DNA from: an uncultured Verrucomicrobia subdivision 3 bacterium | GTDB lineage: Bacteria; Verrucomicrobiota; Verrucomicrobiia; Limisphaerales; UBA11358 | NCBI GenBank assembly: GCA_903922735.1 | Contig: CAIXUZ010000032.1 | Location: 33,332-97,331, forward strand | Direction: 5' to 3' | DNA: 64,000 bases | Part shown: in pieces, positions 16,603 through 25,604 of the stretch | Layout of the letters: each line of letters begins with the position of its first letter | Numbering within the stretch: the first letter of the stretch is position 1 | Program-made: the position numbers and the translations under genes | The notes under the pieces: generated by a model | Databases searched by the model: none | Seen by the model: only the letters and a program-made list of their open reading frames with translations | Told to the model about the DNA's origin: nothing

Positions 16603-17778
16603 TTATTCAAAGAAGCCCATGCGCGGGCGGATAATTTCATAGGGATCTTCCCCGGCAAAGACTTCCGCGAGCGAATAATCACGGGGCTGTGGCAGTTTGC
16701 GGCCCAAACTTTCCGCCAGGCACGCGGCTTGCGCGTAGTCGAGACGCCCAAAGATGCGATGGCAAAGCAAGCGGCCGGGCCGGAGTAGAGCAGGGTCAAT
16801 ATCGGCGGCGGAACAGTTGATTGTGCAGATGATTTGCAGCCGGAGAAAGTCGGCGAGCATGCCATCGGAAAGGTTAAGGAGGGCGCTGACTTGCTCGCGA
16901 TTGTCCGTGCCGCGCGTCATCAAGGCGGCATCGGAATCTTCCAGAATGACAACAAACTTCTTGTCAGAATGCTGTTGCCGCTGATCCGCCCAAAAACCGA
17001 TGAAGTCAGGCTTGGATAGAATGCCCATGGATGCGGTCGGAATGAAATAGAAGCGATGTGATTCCTTGAGTTCTCCCATGAGGTGACGGAGGTAGAATGT
17101 TTTCCCAGTGCCCGGCTTCCCCTCAAAAATCGTCAGGCCGTTGGTTTTACCATGAAGTTTTTTGACATAACCCTGATGCCATTCTCCGCTCCCAGTTCCG
17201 TAGTGAAGACTGAACGCTTCCGGCTTAAGAATCGTTTCGAGAGATAATGTGACCTCTTTGGTCCTGATACTATTCTCACTTTTCTCGCTGAACTGGATAA
17301 GATAAAAAATTCCACCGGAAGCCGATTTTGGGCTCTGGTATTTCTTGCTGAATTCACTCACCAAACGCTCCGCCTCGTCCGAAGTGGTGGCAAAACCGAC
17401 AATTCTTCTGACATCAGCGTAAACGAAGGACTGTGGACCAAATCTAAAGGTTAAATCATCCCATTCTTTCTTGGGTTCTTTGGCATCTTTGGTGGGAAGC
17501 TTGCGGATGGATCGAAACAAGGCATTACCATGGTCCATAATCATCCGATCCAAATCCCAGGATCCATTTTGCCGGCAGGTGTGCAAATGACCGCCGCCAA
17601 ACGCAGCCTGAACCGGAACATGCGGCGACCGAGGGTTTTCAATGAAAGCCTCCGCGCCAGCGATGTTGCATGTCACGCTCGCCTGGACCCCGGGATCCCC
17701 GTGCCTTGAGATTGCCGGCGCGAAAACGGTTGCAGGTTGGGTGTTTGCCGTTTGCGGAGATTCAGGAGAATTGTTCAT
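16603..17778 (-). CDS. AAA-family ATPase
   Basis: A 391-aa protein. The first 210 residues are of unknown fold. The AAA core has Walker A GKPGTGKT (220-227), Walker B FVVILEDSD (275-283), a sensor-like CTINC and a LLRPGRL arginine-finger motif, as in BCS1/FtsH-type AAA proteins. It reads first in the triad with the 120-aa and DUF6745 genes. AAA proteins of this kind remodel or unfold partner proteins; the likely partners here are its two operon mates, by position. The gap to the integrase gene (17779-17899) holds no gene. Confidence 0.8.
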   Translation of the reverse strand: MNNSPESPQTANTQPATVFAPAISRHGDPGVQASVTCNIAGAEAFIENPRSPHVPVQAAFGGGHLHTCRQNGSWDLDRMIMDHGNALFRSIRKLPTKDAKEPKKEWDDLTFRFGPQSFVYADVRRIVGFATTSDEAERLVSEFSKKYQSPKSASGGIFYLIQFSEKSENSIRTKEVTLSLETILKPEAFSLHYGTGSGEWHQGYVKKLHGKTNGLTIFEGKPGTGKTFYLRHLMGELKESHRFYFIPTASMGILSKPDFIGFWADQRQQHSDKKFVVILEDSDAALMTRGTDNREQVSALLNLSDGMLADFLRLQIICTINCSAADIDPALLRPGRLLCHRIFGRLDYAQAACLAESLGRKLPQPRDYSLAEVFAGEDPYEIIRPRMGFFE

Positions 17779-17899
17779 GCGGTGATCTTTTTGTCACAGC
17801 ATGCACCCGCTTCATCGTTGCTTCAAAGGAACTGAATGTCCCCAATCCTTGTCCGGCCAGCCGGCAGTTTCCGCATTATTCCTACCGGCAGGTTGCCGG

Positions 17900-18931
17900 T
17901 CAGGTTTCGGCCTTCGCTGTTTCCTCCGCTTTCTGTTCGTATTCCTCCAACGACGGCAATTTCATCAGCGCCCGCTTCGCATACGCCCGATGCACCGCCT
18001 TGCTGTTGTGCCCCAAATTCTCCATCGCAAACCGCTCCGGATAACCGCACTTCAAAGCGCGTTCAGCCCATGCGTAACGGTAACTGTGCAGCGTCACGCC
18101 CTCGATGCCAAGTTGGCGGCAGCGCGACCGAAACTCCGTGGCCCGATCGCCCGCGCGCACCGAGGCCAGATAAGGGAGAAGGGGACCTTCCGCCGGTAAA
18201 TCCTTGAGCAGGTTCAGCGCCTCCGACCCCAGCCGCACGATCACCGGGACTTTTGTTTTCTTCCGGGTGAAACTCACCGTGCTGTTCTCCCAATCCACAT
18301 CCTCACCCTTGAGGCACGCGATGTCGCCCTGGCTGCCGCCCAAGTGCCAGCACAATTGATAAAACACCTTCCGCTCCGCATTTACTTCCGCCGTGAGAAT
18401 CTGCTGATGCTCCTCCAGCGTGATCGCCCGCTTCTCCTTGTAAACCGGCTTGGGCCATTGCAGGCGCGGAATGACCGATTTTAGCAGCCATTCCATCCCC
18501 AGCGCATGATTGTGGATGCGCCGCAGATAAACATTGGTGGACACCTTGCCATCGGCCAGCGCCTTGTCGAAGTGCTCCGGCCGCGTCTCGCAGACGCAGA
18601 GATTGCGGATGCAATCGAAGTTCGCATCCTTGATGGCCACCTCCCAGCGCCGCCGCGTTTCATCCACCTTCTTGGCGACGATATGCTCCATCACCTCCTG
18701 CCAGGTGCGGGTGCCGAGTTTTGGATCCGCGCCGTTCATGTAGACCCGGGCCAGCGACAGATTGAAGTGCGGTTGCACCTCCGATTCATTGTGCGCTTGG
18801 AGGATGCGTTGCGCCTCATTTTTGTCGGAAGTTTTGAGGCTCGTTTGAACGCCGGTGATTTTGTTTTTGAGGTAGAAGACGCCCCACGGGCGCCGGACCA
18901 GACCGAAGGATGGTTTCATTGATTCACTCAT
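17900..18931 (-). CDS. Tyrosine recombinase/integrase
   Basis: Encodes 343 aa from ATG 18931; a longer frame to 19024 is less likely. The N-terminal part resembles a SAM-like arm domain. The catalytic domain shows HSYR (H-x-x-R) and LGHNSKAVHRAYAK with the second His and the tyrosine. The first arginine box, usually GxRxxE, reads HLGGSQGDIACL, so the canonical first Arg is absent, a variant I recall from planctomycete/verrucomicrobial integrases. The gene lies 163 bases from the 3' end of tRNA-Cys, the expected place for an element integrase that targets that tRNA. Confidence 0.8.
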   Translation of the reverse strand: MSESMKPSFGLVRRPWGVFYLKNKITGVQTSLKTSDKNEAQRILQAHNESEVQPHFNLSLARVYMNGADPKLGTRTWQEVMEHIVAKKVDETRRRWEVAIKDANFDCIRNLCVCETRPEHFDKALADGKVSTNVYLRRIHNHALGMEWLLKSVIPRLQWPKPVYKEKRAITLEEHQQILTAEVNAERKVFYQLCWHLGGSQGDIACLKGEDVDWENSTVSFTRKKTKVPVIVRLGSEALNLLKDLPAEGPLLPYLASVRAGDRATEFRSRCRQLGIEGVTLHSYRYAWAERALKCGYPERFAMENLGHNSKAVHRAYAKRALMKLPSLEEYEQKAEETAKAET

Positions 18932-19066
18932 GATTATGAGCGTGTCAGGAACGGCATCCGTCGCGTAAGCGATCTTTGGACGGGCTATAGCCGAACGATA
19001 ACAGAACCTCGAACGAGCAACCAAACAGGTGAAGAATCCGGTGTAACTCAGGCCCTCGACTCACCT

Positions 19067-19090
19067 AAACCCTTGTAGAATAAAGGGTTT
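19067..19090. repeat. Inverted repeat at the tRNA-Cys/integrase junction, possible att-associated site
   Basis: Perfect 8-base arms aaaccctt and aagggttt with an 8-base spacer, ending 4 bases before the tRNA-Cys CCA. Two readings are possible: a recombinase-binding site at the island end, or a factor-dependent terminator of the tRNA. No T-run follows on the minus strand, which weakens the terminator reading. Confidence 0.45.
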
Positions 19091-19094
19091 AACA

Positions 19095-19169
19095 TGGAGG
19101 CGAGGGTCGGAATCGAACCGACGGATGAGGCTTTTGCAGAGCCCTGCCTTACCACTTGGCTACCCCGCC
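19095..19169 (-). tRNA. tRNA-Cys (GCA)
   Basis: The minus strand folds as a complete tRNA. The acceptor ggcgggg pairs with cctcgcc (one G-T pair). The D arm is gcc/ggc. The anticodon loop is ctgcaaa with anticodon GCA. The T arm is gtcgg/ccgac with loop ttcgatt. The discriminator is T73, as expected for tRNA-Cys, followed by an encoded CCA. Its 3' end faces the integrase, making it the probable integration target of the left-hand island. Confidence 0.95.
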
Positions 19170-19225
19170 GTGAAAGGTCGTAAACAATAATTTTCTTTTT
19201 TCGTCCGCGCAAGTTCAATCGTGGG

Positions 19226-20365
19226 TCAATTTGTAAATCCCAGCTGATGCCGGTTTTTCCACAGGTCCTTCGGCTTGAATATGCCGACGGGGGTGATGAT
19301 GCCGGTGATCAGTTCGGCCGGCGTGACATCAAATCCGGGATTGCGGGCGCCGCTGGTCGGGTTGGCCACGCGGACGTAGGCGCGCTGGCTTAATTTCCGA
19401 TTTCCGATTTTCGATTTCCGATTTGGATCCGAGATGATGCCCCATGCGCCGAGCACTTCGCTTTCATGCCGGTCTTCAATGGGAATATCGAAACCGCGCC
19501 TCATTTGCCAGTCGATGGTGGAGCAGGGGATGGCGACGTAAAACGGGATTTTGTGCCGCGCCGCCAAAACCGCCTTGGTGTAGGTGCCAATCTTGTTCGC
19601 CACTTCGCCGGTGCGGCCCAAGGTGCGGTCGCTGCCGACGATGACCAAATCGATTTCGCCTCGCTGCATGAGGTGGCCGGCGGCGTTGTCGGCGATGATC
19701 TGGTGGGAAATCTTCTGCTGCGCCAGCTCCCAGGCGGTGAGCGACGCGCCCTGCGAACGGGGACGGGTTTCGTCGCAGAAGACATGGAACTTTTTCCCCT
19801 GCACCCGGGCGGCATACATCGGGGCGGTGGCGGTGCCGATATCCACAAACGCCAGCCAGCCGGCATTGCAATGGGTGAGGACGCGCATCCCGTTGCGGAT
19901 CAATTTTGCCCCCTGTTTGCCAATCGCTTCGCAGTGGCGAACATCTTCATTCGCAAATTCCTCGGCGGCGGCGAGGGCGAGGAACTGGCGTTCAGCCACC
20001 GTTTTTCCGGGCGTCAGGTGGCGCAACACGTCATTCATGGCGTTGACGGGGTCCACGGCGGTCGGTCGGGCGTCGGCGAGGGTTTTGTAAACCAGGTCAA
20101 CGTGCTTAGAAAACTTTTTCAAATCGCCGCCGCGAAAGGCGCGGGCGCCCTGGGCGAGACCATAAGCCGCCGTGGCCCCGATGGCGCCCGCGCCCCGCAC
20201 GACCATGTCGGTAATAGCGCGGGCGGTCTCGCGAAAGTTTTTGGTTTCGATGAGCTTGAACTCGTGCGGGAGGAGCCGCTGTTCGATGAGCTGGACGGAG
20301 TTTTTCCGGGAGTCAAAGGCGACGGTGCGGAAATGCCGGGTGCGGCCGTGAAGGGTGACGTTCAT
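19226..20365 (-). CDS. mtnA: S-methyl-5-thioribose-1-phosphate isomerase
   Basis: Catalyses the aldose-ketose isomerisation of methylthioribose-1-phosphate to methylthioribulose-1-phosphate in methionine salvage. Encodes 379 aa from ATG 20365; the upstream in-frame extension is made of intergenic repeat words and is rejected. Family motifs are VRGAGAIGATAAYGLA, THCNAGWLA with the catalytic Cys, and VIVGSDRTLG with the catalytic Asp. Between LGAWGIISDP and YVRVANP there is a repeat-coded insertion (NRKSKIGNRKLSQ). The gene stands alone, convergent with no neighbour of the same pathway. Confidence 0.9.
   Translation of the reverse strand: MNVTLHGRTRHFRTVAFDSRKNSVQLIEQRLLPHEFKLIETKNFRETARAITDMVVRGAGAIGATAAYGLAQGARAFRGGDLKKFSKHVDLVYKTLADARPTAVDPVNAMNDVLRHLTPGKTVAERQFLALAAAEEFANEDVRHCEAIGKQGAKLIRNGMRVLTHCNAGWLAFVDIGTATAPMYAARVQGKKFHVFCDETRPRSQGASLTAWELAQQKISHQIIADNAAGHLMQRGEIDLVIVGSDRTLGRTGEVANKIGTYTKAVLAARHKIPFYVAIPCSTIDWQMRRGFDIPIEDRHESEVLGAWGIISDPNRKSKIGNRKLSQRAYVRVANPTSGARNPGFDVTPAELITGIITPVGIFKPKDLWKNRHQLGFTN
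19391..19425. repeat. Short AT-rich repeat inside mtnA
   Basis: Four copies of a 'tttccgatt'-like word in a row (ttccgatttccgattttcga, then tttccgatttgg). They encode KSKIGNRKL on the minus strand at a surface-loop position of MtnA. This looks like the intergenic word repeats elsewhere in the window, here fixed in frame. Confidence 0.6.
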
Positions 20366-20379
20366 GATATAAAAACCAA

Positions 20380-21010
20380 TCAACCACGAAATACACCAAA
20401 GACACGAAAAGGTAAAAGCGGAAACTTGAGCAGGGAGCGGGGAGCGGGGAGCTGAGACTTGAGACCTGAGACCTGAGACTTGAAAAACTGAAAGCGGGGA
20501 GCGGGGAGCAAGGAGTGAGGAATGGGGAGACAAAACAAAAGCTGAAATGCTGAAATATATCCAAAGATCAGAGGTCAGAGGTCAGCCGGGGCGGAAAATG
20601 GAACATCCAACATTCAACAACCAAAATCCAACAGCCAATGGTGGCGCGCTGTCGAGACGCCGCTAACCGGCGGAGGGCAGCAGGGGAACATCGAACATCC
20701 GATTGCCAAGCGGGGGCGGCAAAAATCAAACCGGAAACTTGAACCAAGCGCGAGAGGGCAGAGGGGGGATATTTGGGGGAACATTCAACGCTCAACATTC
20801 AACGCCGAACGTTCAAAACTTGAAACGGGACCGAAGCGAGGAGCGATGAGCGGGCTCACGCAAAGACGCCAAGGCGCAAAGGGCGGTGTGGGAGTTTTTA
20901 ATTTTAAGTTTTAAGTTTTAAGTTGGGATGGGCCAAAACTTGAAAACTGGAAACCTGAAACCTGAGTTTAATTCAAACTGAAAACTTGAACGGGCTGACT
21001 GCAGGCCGAT
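20380..21010. repeat. Word-repeat intergenic block 1
   Basis: The gap 20366-21078 has no gene. It holds short repeated words: cacgaaatacaccaaagaca; ggagcggggagc (several copies); acttgagacctgagacctga; tcagaggtcagaggtcag; aacattcaacgctcaacatt; a variant of ggcggcgctctgccgagacg; ctcacgcaaagacgccaagg; and ttttaagttttaagttttaa. The same words recur in the other intergenic blocks of this window. Promoter elements for the gene at 21079 are not obvious. Confidence 0.7.
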
Positions 21011-21078
21011 TTTCCGCTTGTCCTGGGGCGGGTTTGAAATGAAGATGGAAAATTAATTCAGAAGAAAATAAAACCCCA

Positions 21079-22488
21079 ATGAAGCTCGGCCTTAATCAAA
21101 TCATCTTTTTATTCAAACTGACCCTGCTGGCCGCACTTCTGGCCGTTTCCGTTGAATGCGCCTGGGCGGCGGAGCGAGCGGTCCCGCAATTCCAAACCGG
21201 CGACACTGTTTGTTTTGTCGGCGACAGCATCACCCACAACGGCAGTTATCACAGCCAGATCCTCCTCTTCTATGCGACGCGTTTTCCCGACCGGCGCTTT
21301 GAATCCTACAATTGCGGCATCTCCGGGGATTCGGCCGGCGGCACCGTGAACCGTTATGCCTGGGACATCGCGCCGCGCAAACCGAAGGTGGCCGCCATCA
21401 TGCTGGGCATGAATGACGTGGGGCGGGACAATTATGGCAAGGACAAGACGGCTCCCGAGTTTGAGGCCAGGCACAAGCGGTCGCTTGATCTCTACGCGAC
21501 GAACATGCTCAAACTTTCCCAGACCCTGACCGAGGCCGGCTGCCAGCTGATTTTCATCACCCCCTCCATCTATGATCAGACGGGCGAACAAAAAACGACG
21601 AACCATTACGGGGTCAACGATGCCCTCGCGAACTGCGCCAAAATCGGCGGGGAACTGGCCGGCAAATTCCACGGCGGCGTGGTTGATTTCCATTCCATCA
21701 TGAAGCAAGTCAATGAAGCAGGGCAGAAACCCAACCCGTCCTTCACGATCGTCGGCGAGGACCGGGTGCATCCCGGCAATCCCGGTCACATGCTCATGGC
21801 TTACACTTTTTTGAAGGCGCAACAAGTTCCGGCGCTGGTCTCCCGGATGAACATCAATGCGGCAAACGGCTCCGTGGTGGAGCAGGCGGGCTGCAACATT
21901 TCCGGCATCAAAGCCGCCGCGGGCTCGGTCGCCTTCACTGGCCAAGAAAACGCCCTTCCGTTCCCGATTGCCGACGAGGTCCGGAAAAGTCTCGAGCGTT
22001 TCATCCCGCTGGTCAGTGATCTGGATCAGGAAATCCTGACGGTGTCGGGGCTTGCCGCCGGCCGCTATGAGGTTTTGATGGATGGCCAGCCGGTGCAGAC
22101 CAATTCCGCCGCCGAGCTGGGGGCCGGCGTGAACCTGGCGCTGAACACCAACACGCCCCAATACAAACAAGCGCAAACCGTGGCCGACCTGATCTGGAAG
22201 CGGCACGCGCTGGTGCAAAACCTTAGAACCGTGGCGGCGGTCCGGCATTTCATCTTCGGCCGGGCCAACATCAAGCCGGGCGATCTGGCGGCGGAGAACA
22301 AGGCGCTGGATGATCAACTGGAAAAAAACCGGAAGACCCATTTCGCCTACGGAAATTTCCAGATTGAAACCTACCGGAAGTTCAGCGGCAGCGTCCCGCA
22401 GATCGAGCAGCAGGCGGCGGAGCTGTGGGATCAGGTTTTTGCCGTGAACCAACCTAAGCCTCATGGCTATGAGATCCGGCGCAAATGA
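21079..22488 (+). CDS. Secreted SGNH/GDSL hydrolase
   Basis: A 469-aa exported esterase-type enzyme. A signal peptide covers about residues 1-30 (LTLLAALLAVSVECAWAA). SGNH blocks: FVGDSIT (Ser nucleophile), NCGISGDSA (Gly), MLGMNDVG (Asn) and EDRVHPG (Asp-His). The C-terminal 200 residues are an extra domain seen in verrucomicrobial/planctomycetal SGNH proteins, probably for substrate binding. Likely substrates are acetylated or otherwise esterified glycans, from family habit and the surrounding glycoside hydrolases. Confidence 0.85.
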   Translation: MKLGLNQIIFLFKLTLLAALLAVSVECAWAAERAVPQFQTGDTVCFVGDSITHNGSYHSQILLFYATRFPDRRFESYNCGISGDSAGGTVNRYAWDIAPRKPKVAAIMLGMNDVGRDNYGKDKTAPEFEARHKRSLDLYATNMLKLSQTLTEAGCQLIFITPSIYDQTGEQKTTNHYGVNDALANCAKIGGELAGKFHGGVVDFHSIMKQVNEAGQKPNPSFTIVGEDRVHPGNPGHMLMAYTFLKAQQVPALVSRMNINAANGSVVEQAGCNISGIKAAAGSVAFTGQENALPFPIADEVRKSLERFIPLVSDLDQEILTVSGLAAGRYEVLMDGQPVQTNSAAELGAGVNLALNTNTPQYKQAQTVADLIWKRHALVQNLRTVAAVRHFIFGRANIKPGDLAAENKALDDQLEKNRKTHFAYGNFQIETYRKFSGSVPQIEQQAAELWDQVFAVNQPKPHGYEIRRK

Positions 22489-22494
22489 CCGGAA

Positions 22495-22720
22495 ATTGAC
22501 CGCGAAATACACCAAAGACATGAAGGGGGGAGGGTGGAGTTTGTAATTTTAAGTTGTTAGTTTTTAGTTGGGGAGGCGCAAAGACAAAAGCTTGGAGCTT
22601 GGGGCGGGGAGCGGAAGGCGAGGATGGAAGAACGGCGGGCGGCGGATCACAGAGCCGCGCTCCGAAATCAGGACATCACCAAGTCGCAGCGCGACTTAAC
22701 CCACCGGCGGCAGGAGATAG
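22495..22720. repeat. Word-repeat intergenic block 2
   Basis: The 306-base gap 22489-22794 carries gcgaaatacaccaaagacat, a run of attttaagttgttagttttt type, and a ggagcttggggcgggga word, again shared with other blocks. No ORF with a recognisable product is present. The block separates two genes that converge, so it may also contain their terminators, but no stem followed by a T-run is visible. Confidence 0.6.
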
Positions 22721-22794
22721 TTTTCCGTTGATCTGAACCAAGCTGTTTTCATCTACCATCAATCAAGTCCCATCGGGTTGCTTCTTATTCCGGC

Positions 22795-24333
22795 TCAGGG
22801 AATGATTCGCACGCTCAGCGAGGTGAGTGTGGCCGGATTCGAGGCCGTAAGCGTGAACTGGTTCTGCCCAAGCCGGAGGGCCTTCTTCAATTCCGCCGAG
22901 CCGCAAGAGACAACGCAGGATGTCTGGCGGCGCTCCACCTGGAGTCCGGTCAAGGCGGTGCGATTGAGGCTGACGCTGGGCGGCTCAAAATCGGCGGTCC
23001 CCTGCCAGACGAGTTCAAGCCTGAGGTCGCTGGCGTGCGCGGGATCATCGGCTATGAGCAAGGAGACGGAAGTCGTTAAGCCGGCTTTCATGCCGACGGG
23101 CAACGGGCCATTGCTCACCGTGCCATTCATAGCGGCGCCATGGTTCGAATCCAGGAAGTATTCCTTGGGCAGACACGCCAGCCGGTCGCGGTCCGTGAAC
23201 TCGCGGAACAGCGGATACTCACCGGGCAGATAGTAGTTGAAGAAGTAGAGTCCGTCGGCGCCCTTGTGCCAGAGAGTGGCGACGGCGGCGCGCAAGGCTT
23301 CCGGCGTGCCGTAGCGCGCGAAGGCTTTGCCCCGGAAGTTCATCCGCTCAAGGACGCCATAGACCGGCACTTGATGGCGATGCGCCAGCGCCACCCATTG
23401 TTCGAGTTCATTCGCCGAGAAGGTGCCGCCGTGGCCGGCGATGACGGCATCGAGCCAGCCCGCCTTGAGCCAGGCCTCCACGTCCAACCCGACGGCACGG
23501 GCTTTGTCCGGGGAATCGGGAACCCGGCACACCAGGCGCAGCGGATGACCCCGTCGCTTCGCCGCGGCGTCGAGAATCGCGTGCGCTTCGCCGACGAAGG
23601 CGGTCAGCGTCGCGGCATTGACCTCGCCAGCGCGGAAGAGCACGGGATAGCGCAGCCAATCGAGTTCGGCGCCATCCAGATCGTAGCGGCGGCAGGCCTC
23701 GCGAAGCTGATCGAGAAAATAGGCGCGCACTCCGGGAATCGCGTAATCATAGGCCACTGATTCGGCGTTGAATTTTGGCTGCGGGCCGCGGCCCTCGATC
23801 CAGGGCAGGAATTTAGTTTGCCAGTCCTGGTCGGAAGGCGGCTGGAGAAACCAGTGCCAATGGGAGCGGCGGAAATCATGCCAAAGATGTGCCGCGTTGG
23901 ACCAGGCATGGTGGTAGTCGTTCATGCGCATTGAGAAGAAAAAAGTGCGTCCCTCCCGCCGCCAGAATTGAATGACCGGCAAAAGCGGATCGTTACCGAG
24001 CGCAGCCAGGCGGGCGGGCGGCAAGTCCCATATCGGCACGCCGAAGTTGCCGCAATAAGATAACCCCCTGGCGGCGGTGTTGGTCAGCGGGCCAAGGCGG
24101 TAAGCGAGACAGTCCGCGACCGTGCGAACGGGCTGGACGGAGGGTCCTTGACCGGCTGGAACCCACAGGGCGCGTCCGCCGTAGGCGGGGCTAGTCAGGT
24201 CGTCGCCATCGTCGTTGAAAAGGATGCGCGGCAGCCCATGGCTGACTGGATCAATGCGCTCGCCCTGCGCCGGCGACAAAGCTGGCAACATCAATATGAC
24301 GGCTGTGATTACTGATATGAATTTGCTTTTCAT
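22795..24333 (-). CDS. Secreted TIM-barrel glycoside-hydrolase-like protein (GHL10-like)
   Basis: A 512-aa protein with a signal peptide (about 1-22, VITAVILMLPALSPAQG). The central part resembles glycoside-hydrolase-like GHL10 proteins: FFFSMRMNDYHH, DLDGAELDWLRYP with candidate acidic catalytic residues, then GWLDAVIAGHGG and GADGLYFFNYY. A C-terminal beta domain (about 400-510) is probably accessory. The polysaccharide acted on is not known. The gene is convergent with the SGNH hydrolase gene. About 220 bases between it and the next gene hold nothing I recognise. Confidence 0.6.
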   Translation of the reverse strand: MKSKFISVITAVILMLPALSPAQGERIDPVSHGLPRILFNDDGDDLTSPAYGGRALWVPAGQGPSVQPVRTVADCLAYRLGPLTNTAARGLSYCGNFGVPIWDLPPARLAALGNDPLLPVIQFWRREGRTFFFSMRMNDYHHAWSNAAHLWHDFRRSHWHWFLQPPSDQDWQTKFLPWIEGRGPQPKFNAESVAYDYAIPGVRAYFLDQLREACRRYDLDGAELDWLRYPVLFRAGEVNAATLTAFVGEAHAILDAAAKRRGHPLRLVCRVPDSPDKARAVGLDVEAWLKAGWLDAVIAGHGGTFSANELEQWVALAHRHQVPVYGVLERMNFRGKAFARYGTPEALRAAVATLWHKGADGLYFFNYYLPGEYPLFREFTDRDRLACLPKEYFLDSNHGAAMNGTVSNGPLPVGMKAGLTTSVSLLIADDPAHASDLRLELVWQGTADFEPPSVSLNRTALTGLQVERRQTSCVVSCGSAELKKALRLGQNQFTLTASNPATLTSLSVRIIP

Positions 24334-24554
24334 AAATATTCATCTGCACCATCCATGTGGTTTTTGGCGCAAAACCGGCGTGATATTTTGTGATTTTCTT
24401 ACGGCATCAGGAATTTGCAAGGGCTTATTGAAATGCTTTGAACATCCGATGCGACGGCGCAAGGTCGCTGACTTGGCCGATGGGAATAAATCCTCAAGGG
24501 CAGGGGAGTCTATCCCTAATTAAGATCAAATGAATTTTCCCAAAGACCAGAGCT

Positions 24555-25571
24555 TTACGCGTACCACGGGCGCGAGCGTCCCTTTTGATTCACCGCCTGA
24601 AGGGCATCGGCGGCGATGCGGGTGTTTTCGACGATCTGGAAATCGAACATGCCGACGCAGATGAAGTCGGCCCCACTCTCAAAACACCACTGGAACGCTT
24701 TGCTCGGATGAATGGCACCCGCGGCGAGAACTTTGAAGGCAATCCACGGCTGCTTCAGGTTATGCATGTAATCAATGGTCTCTTTTGCGCTGGTGCACCA
24801 CATGTTGTCGTGGTGCAAATTGTGATCGCTTTTGGAGCCGTTGACTTCGTCGAAGGAACGCCGGCTGGCCTCGGGGGTGGCGGACCAATAGTCGCTTTTG
24901 TGCAGGGTCTTCACCCAGAAATCGGGAGTGAAGCCGGCTTGCACGCACCCCTTCACGGTGTCCAGGCTGTGTGCGCCGAGCCCGCAGGGAACGCCGAGGT
25001 CTTTCATAAAGCTCAAGGTGGACTCGAGTTGCTTCAACTCGCCGTTCTTGACCATCTTATCGCAGATGCCGCCCTGGACATAAACCGCGTCCGCGCCGTT
25101 ATCGACGGAAAACTTGATGGAATCCTTGAGGCTGCCCCCGCCGCCGGCACAATCGCTGATCCACTGCATCTTGCCGCCGGCCTTCTGGTATTCGCCGACG
25201 ATTTTATTCGACGCCGGATTGGTCAGCGCGGTGTTGATGCCGCGGTGTTCCGCCAGCTTCAAGGTCTCAATGACTTTCTCGTCCGTGTGATAGGCCTTGA
25301 TGAGCGGCGAGACGTAGATGAGGTCGCGACTGTGCGCCCAGCCGCCGATGAGGTTGCCGCCGCAGATCACGCGGCTCATTTCGAGGTCCTTGATTTTCCC
25401 GGTCGGCAGCTTGAGAGGATCGACGCCGGCGGTAGTCGCCGCGGCGGACTTGGCGTTGGGGGCGGCTTCGGCGGAAAGCACTTTTTCCTCGTAGCTGGCC
25501 CAGGCCAGCGCGGCACCGCCGGCCACGAGTGATTGTTTCAGAAAATTGCGACGATCGATTCCGTTATTCAT
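24555..25571 (-). CDS. Tat-exported aldo/keto-reductase-like TIM-barrel protein
   Basis: A 338-aa protein with a twin-arginine signal, DRRNFLKQSLVAGGAALAWA, so it is exported folded, probably with a cofactor. The mature part follows an aldo/keto-reductase-like barrel (SRVICGGNLIGGW; NTALTNPASNKIVGEYQK; PCGLGAHSLDTVKG; PWIAFKVLAAGAIHP). The classic Asp-Tyr-Lys-His set is not conserved, so reductase activity is doubtful. Proteins of this kind are common in verrucomicrobial genomes, with unassigned function. Confidence 0.65.
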   Translation of the reverse strand: MNNGIDRRNFLKQSLVAGGAALAWASYEEKVLSAEAAPNAKSAAATTAGVDPLKLPTGKIKDLEMSRVICGGNLIGGWAHSRDLIYVSPLIKAYHTDEKVIETLKLAEHRGINTALTNPASNKIVGEYQKAGGKMQWISDCAGGGGSLKDSIKFSVDNGADAVYVQGGICDKMVKNGELKQLESTLSFMKDLGVPCGLGAHSLDTVKGCVQAGFTPDFWVKTLHKSDYWSATPEASRRSFDEVNGSKSDHNLHHDNMWCTSAKETIDYMHNLKQPWIAFKVLAAGAIHPSKAFQWCFESGADFICVGMFDFQIVENTRIAADALQAVNQKGRSRPWYA

Positions 25572-25604
25572 AAGTCATTCATCCTAGGGTTGCGGTTTTG
25601 GCGG

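Noticed and set aside
20366..20533. N-terminal extension of MtnA to 20533
   Set aside because: The extension is coded by ggagcggggagc and gacttgagacct repeat words; the ATG at 20365 gives the family start.
21109..22521. Long open frame (470 codons) on the minus strand opposite the SGNH hydrolase
   Set aside because: Opposite the real gene with signal peptide and SGNH motifs; its composition is Arg/Gly/His-rich antisense text.
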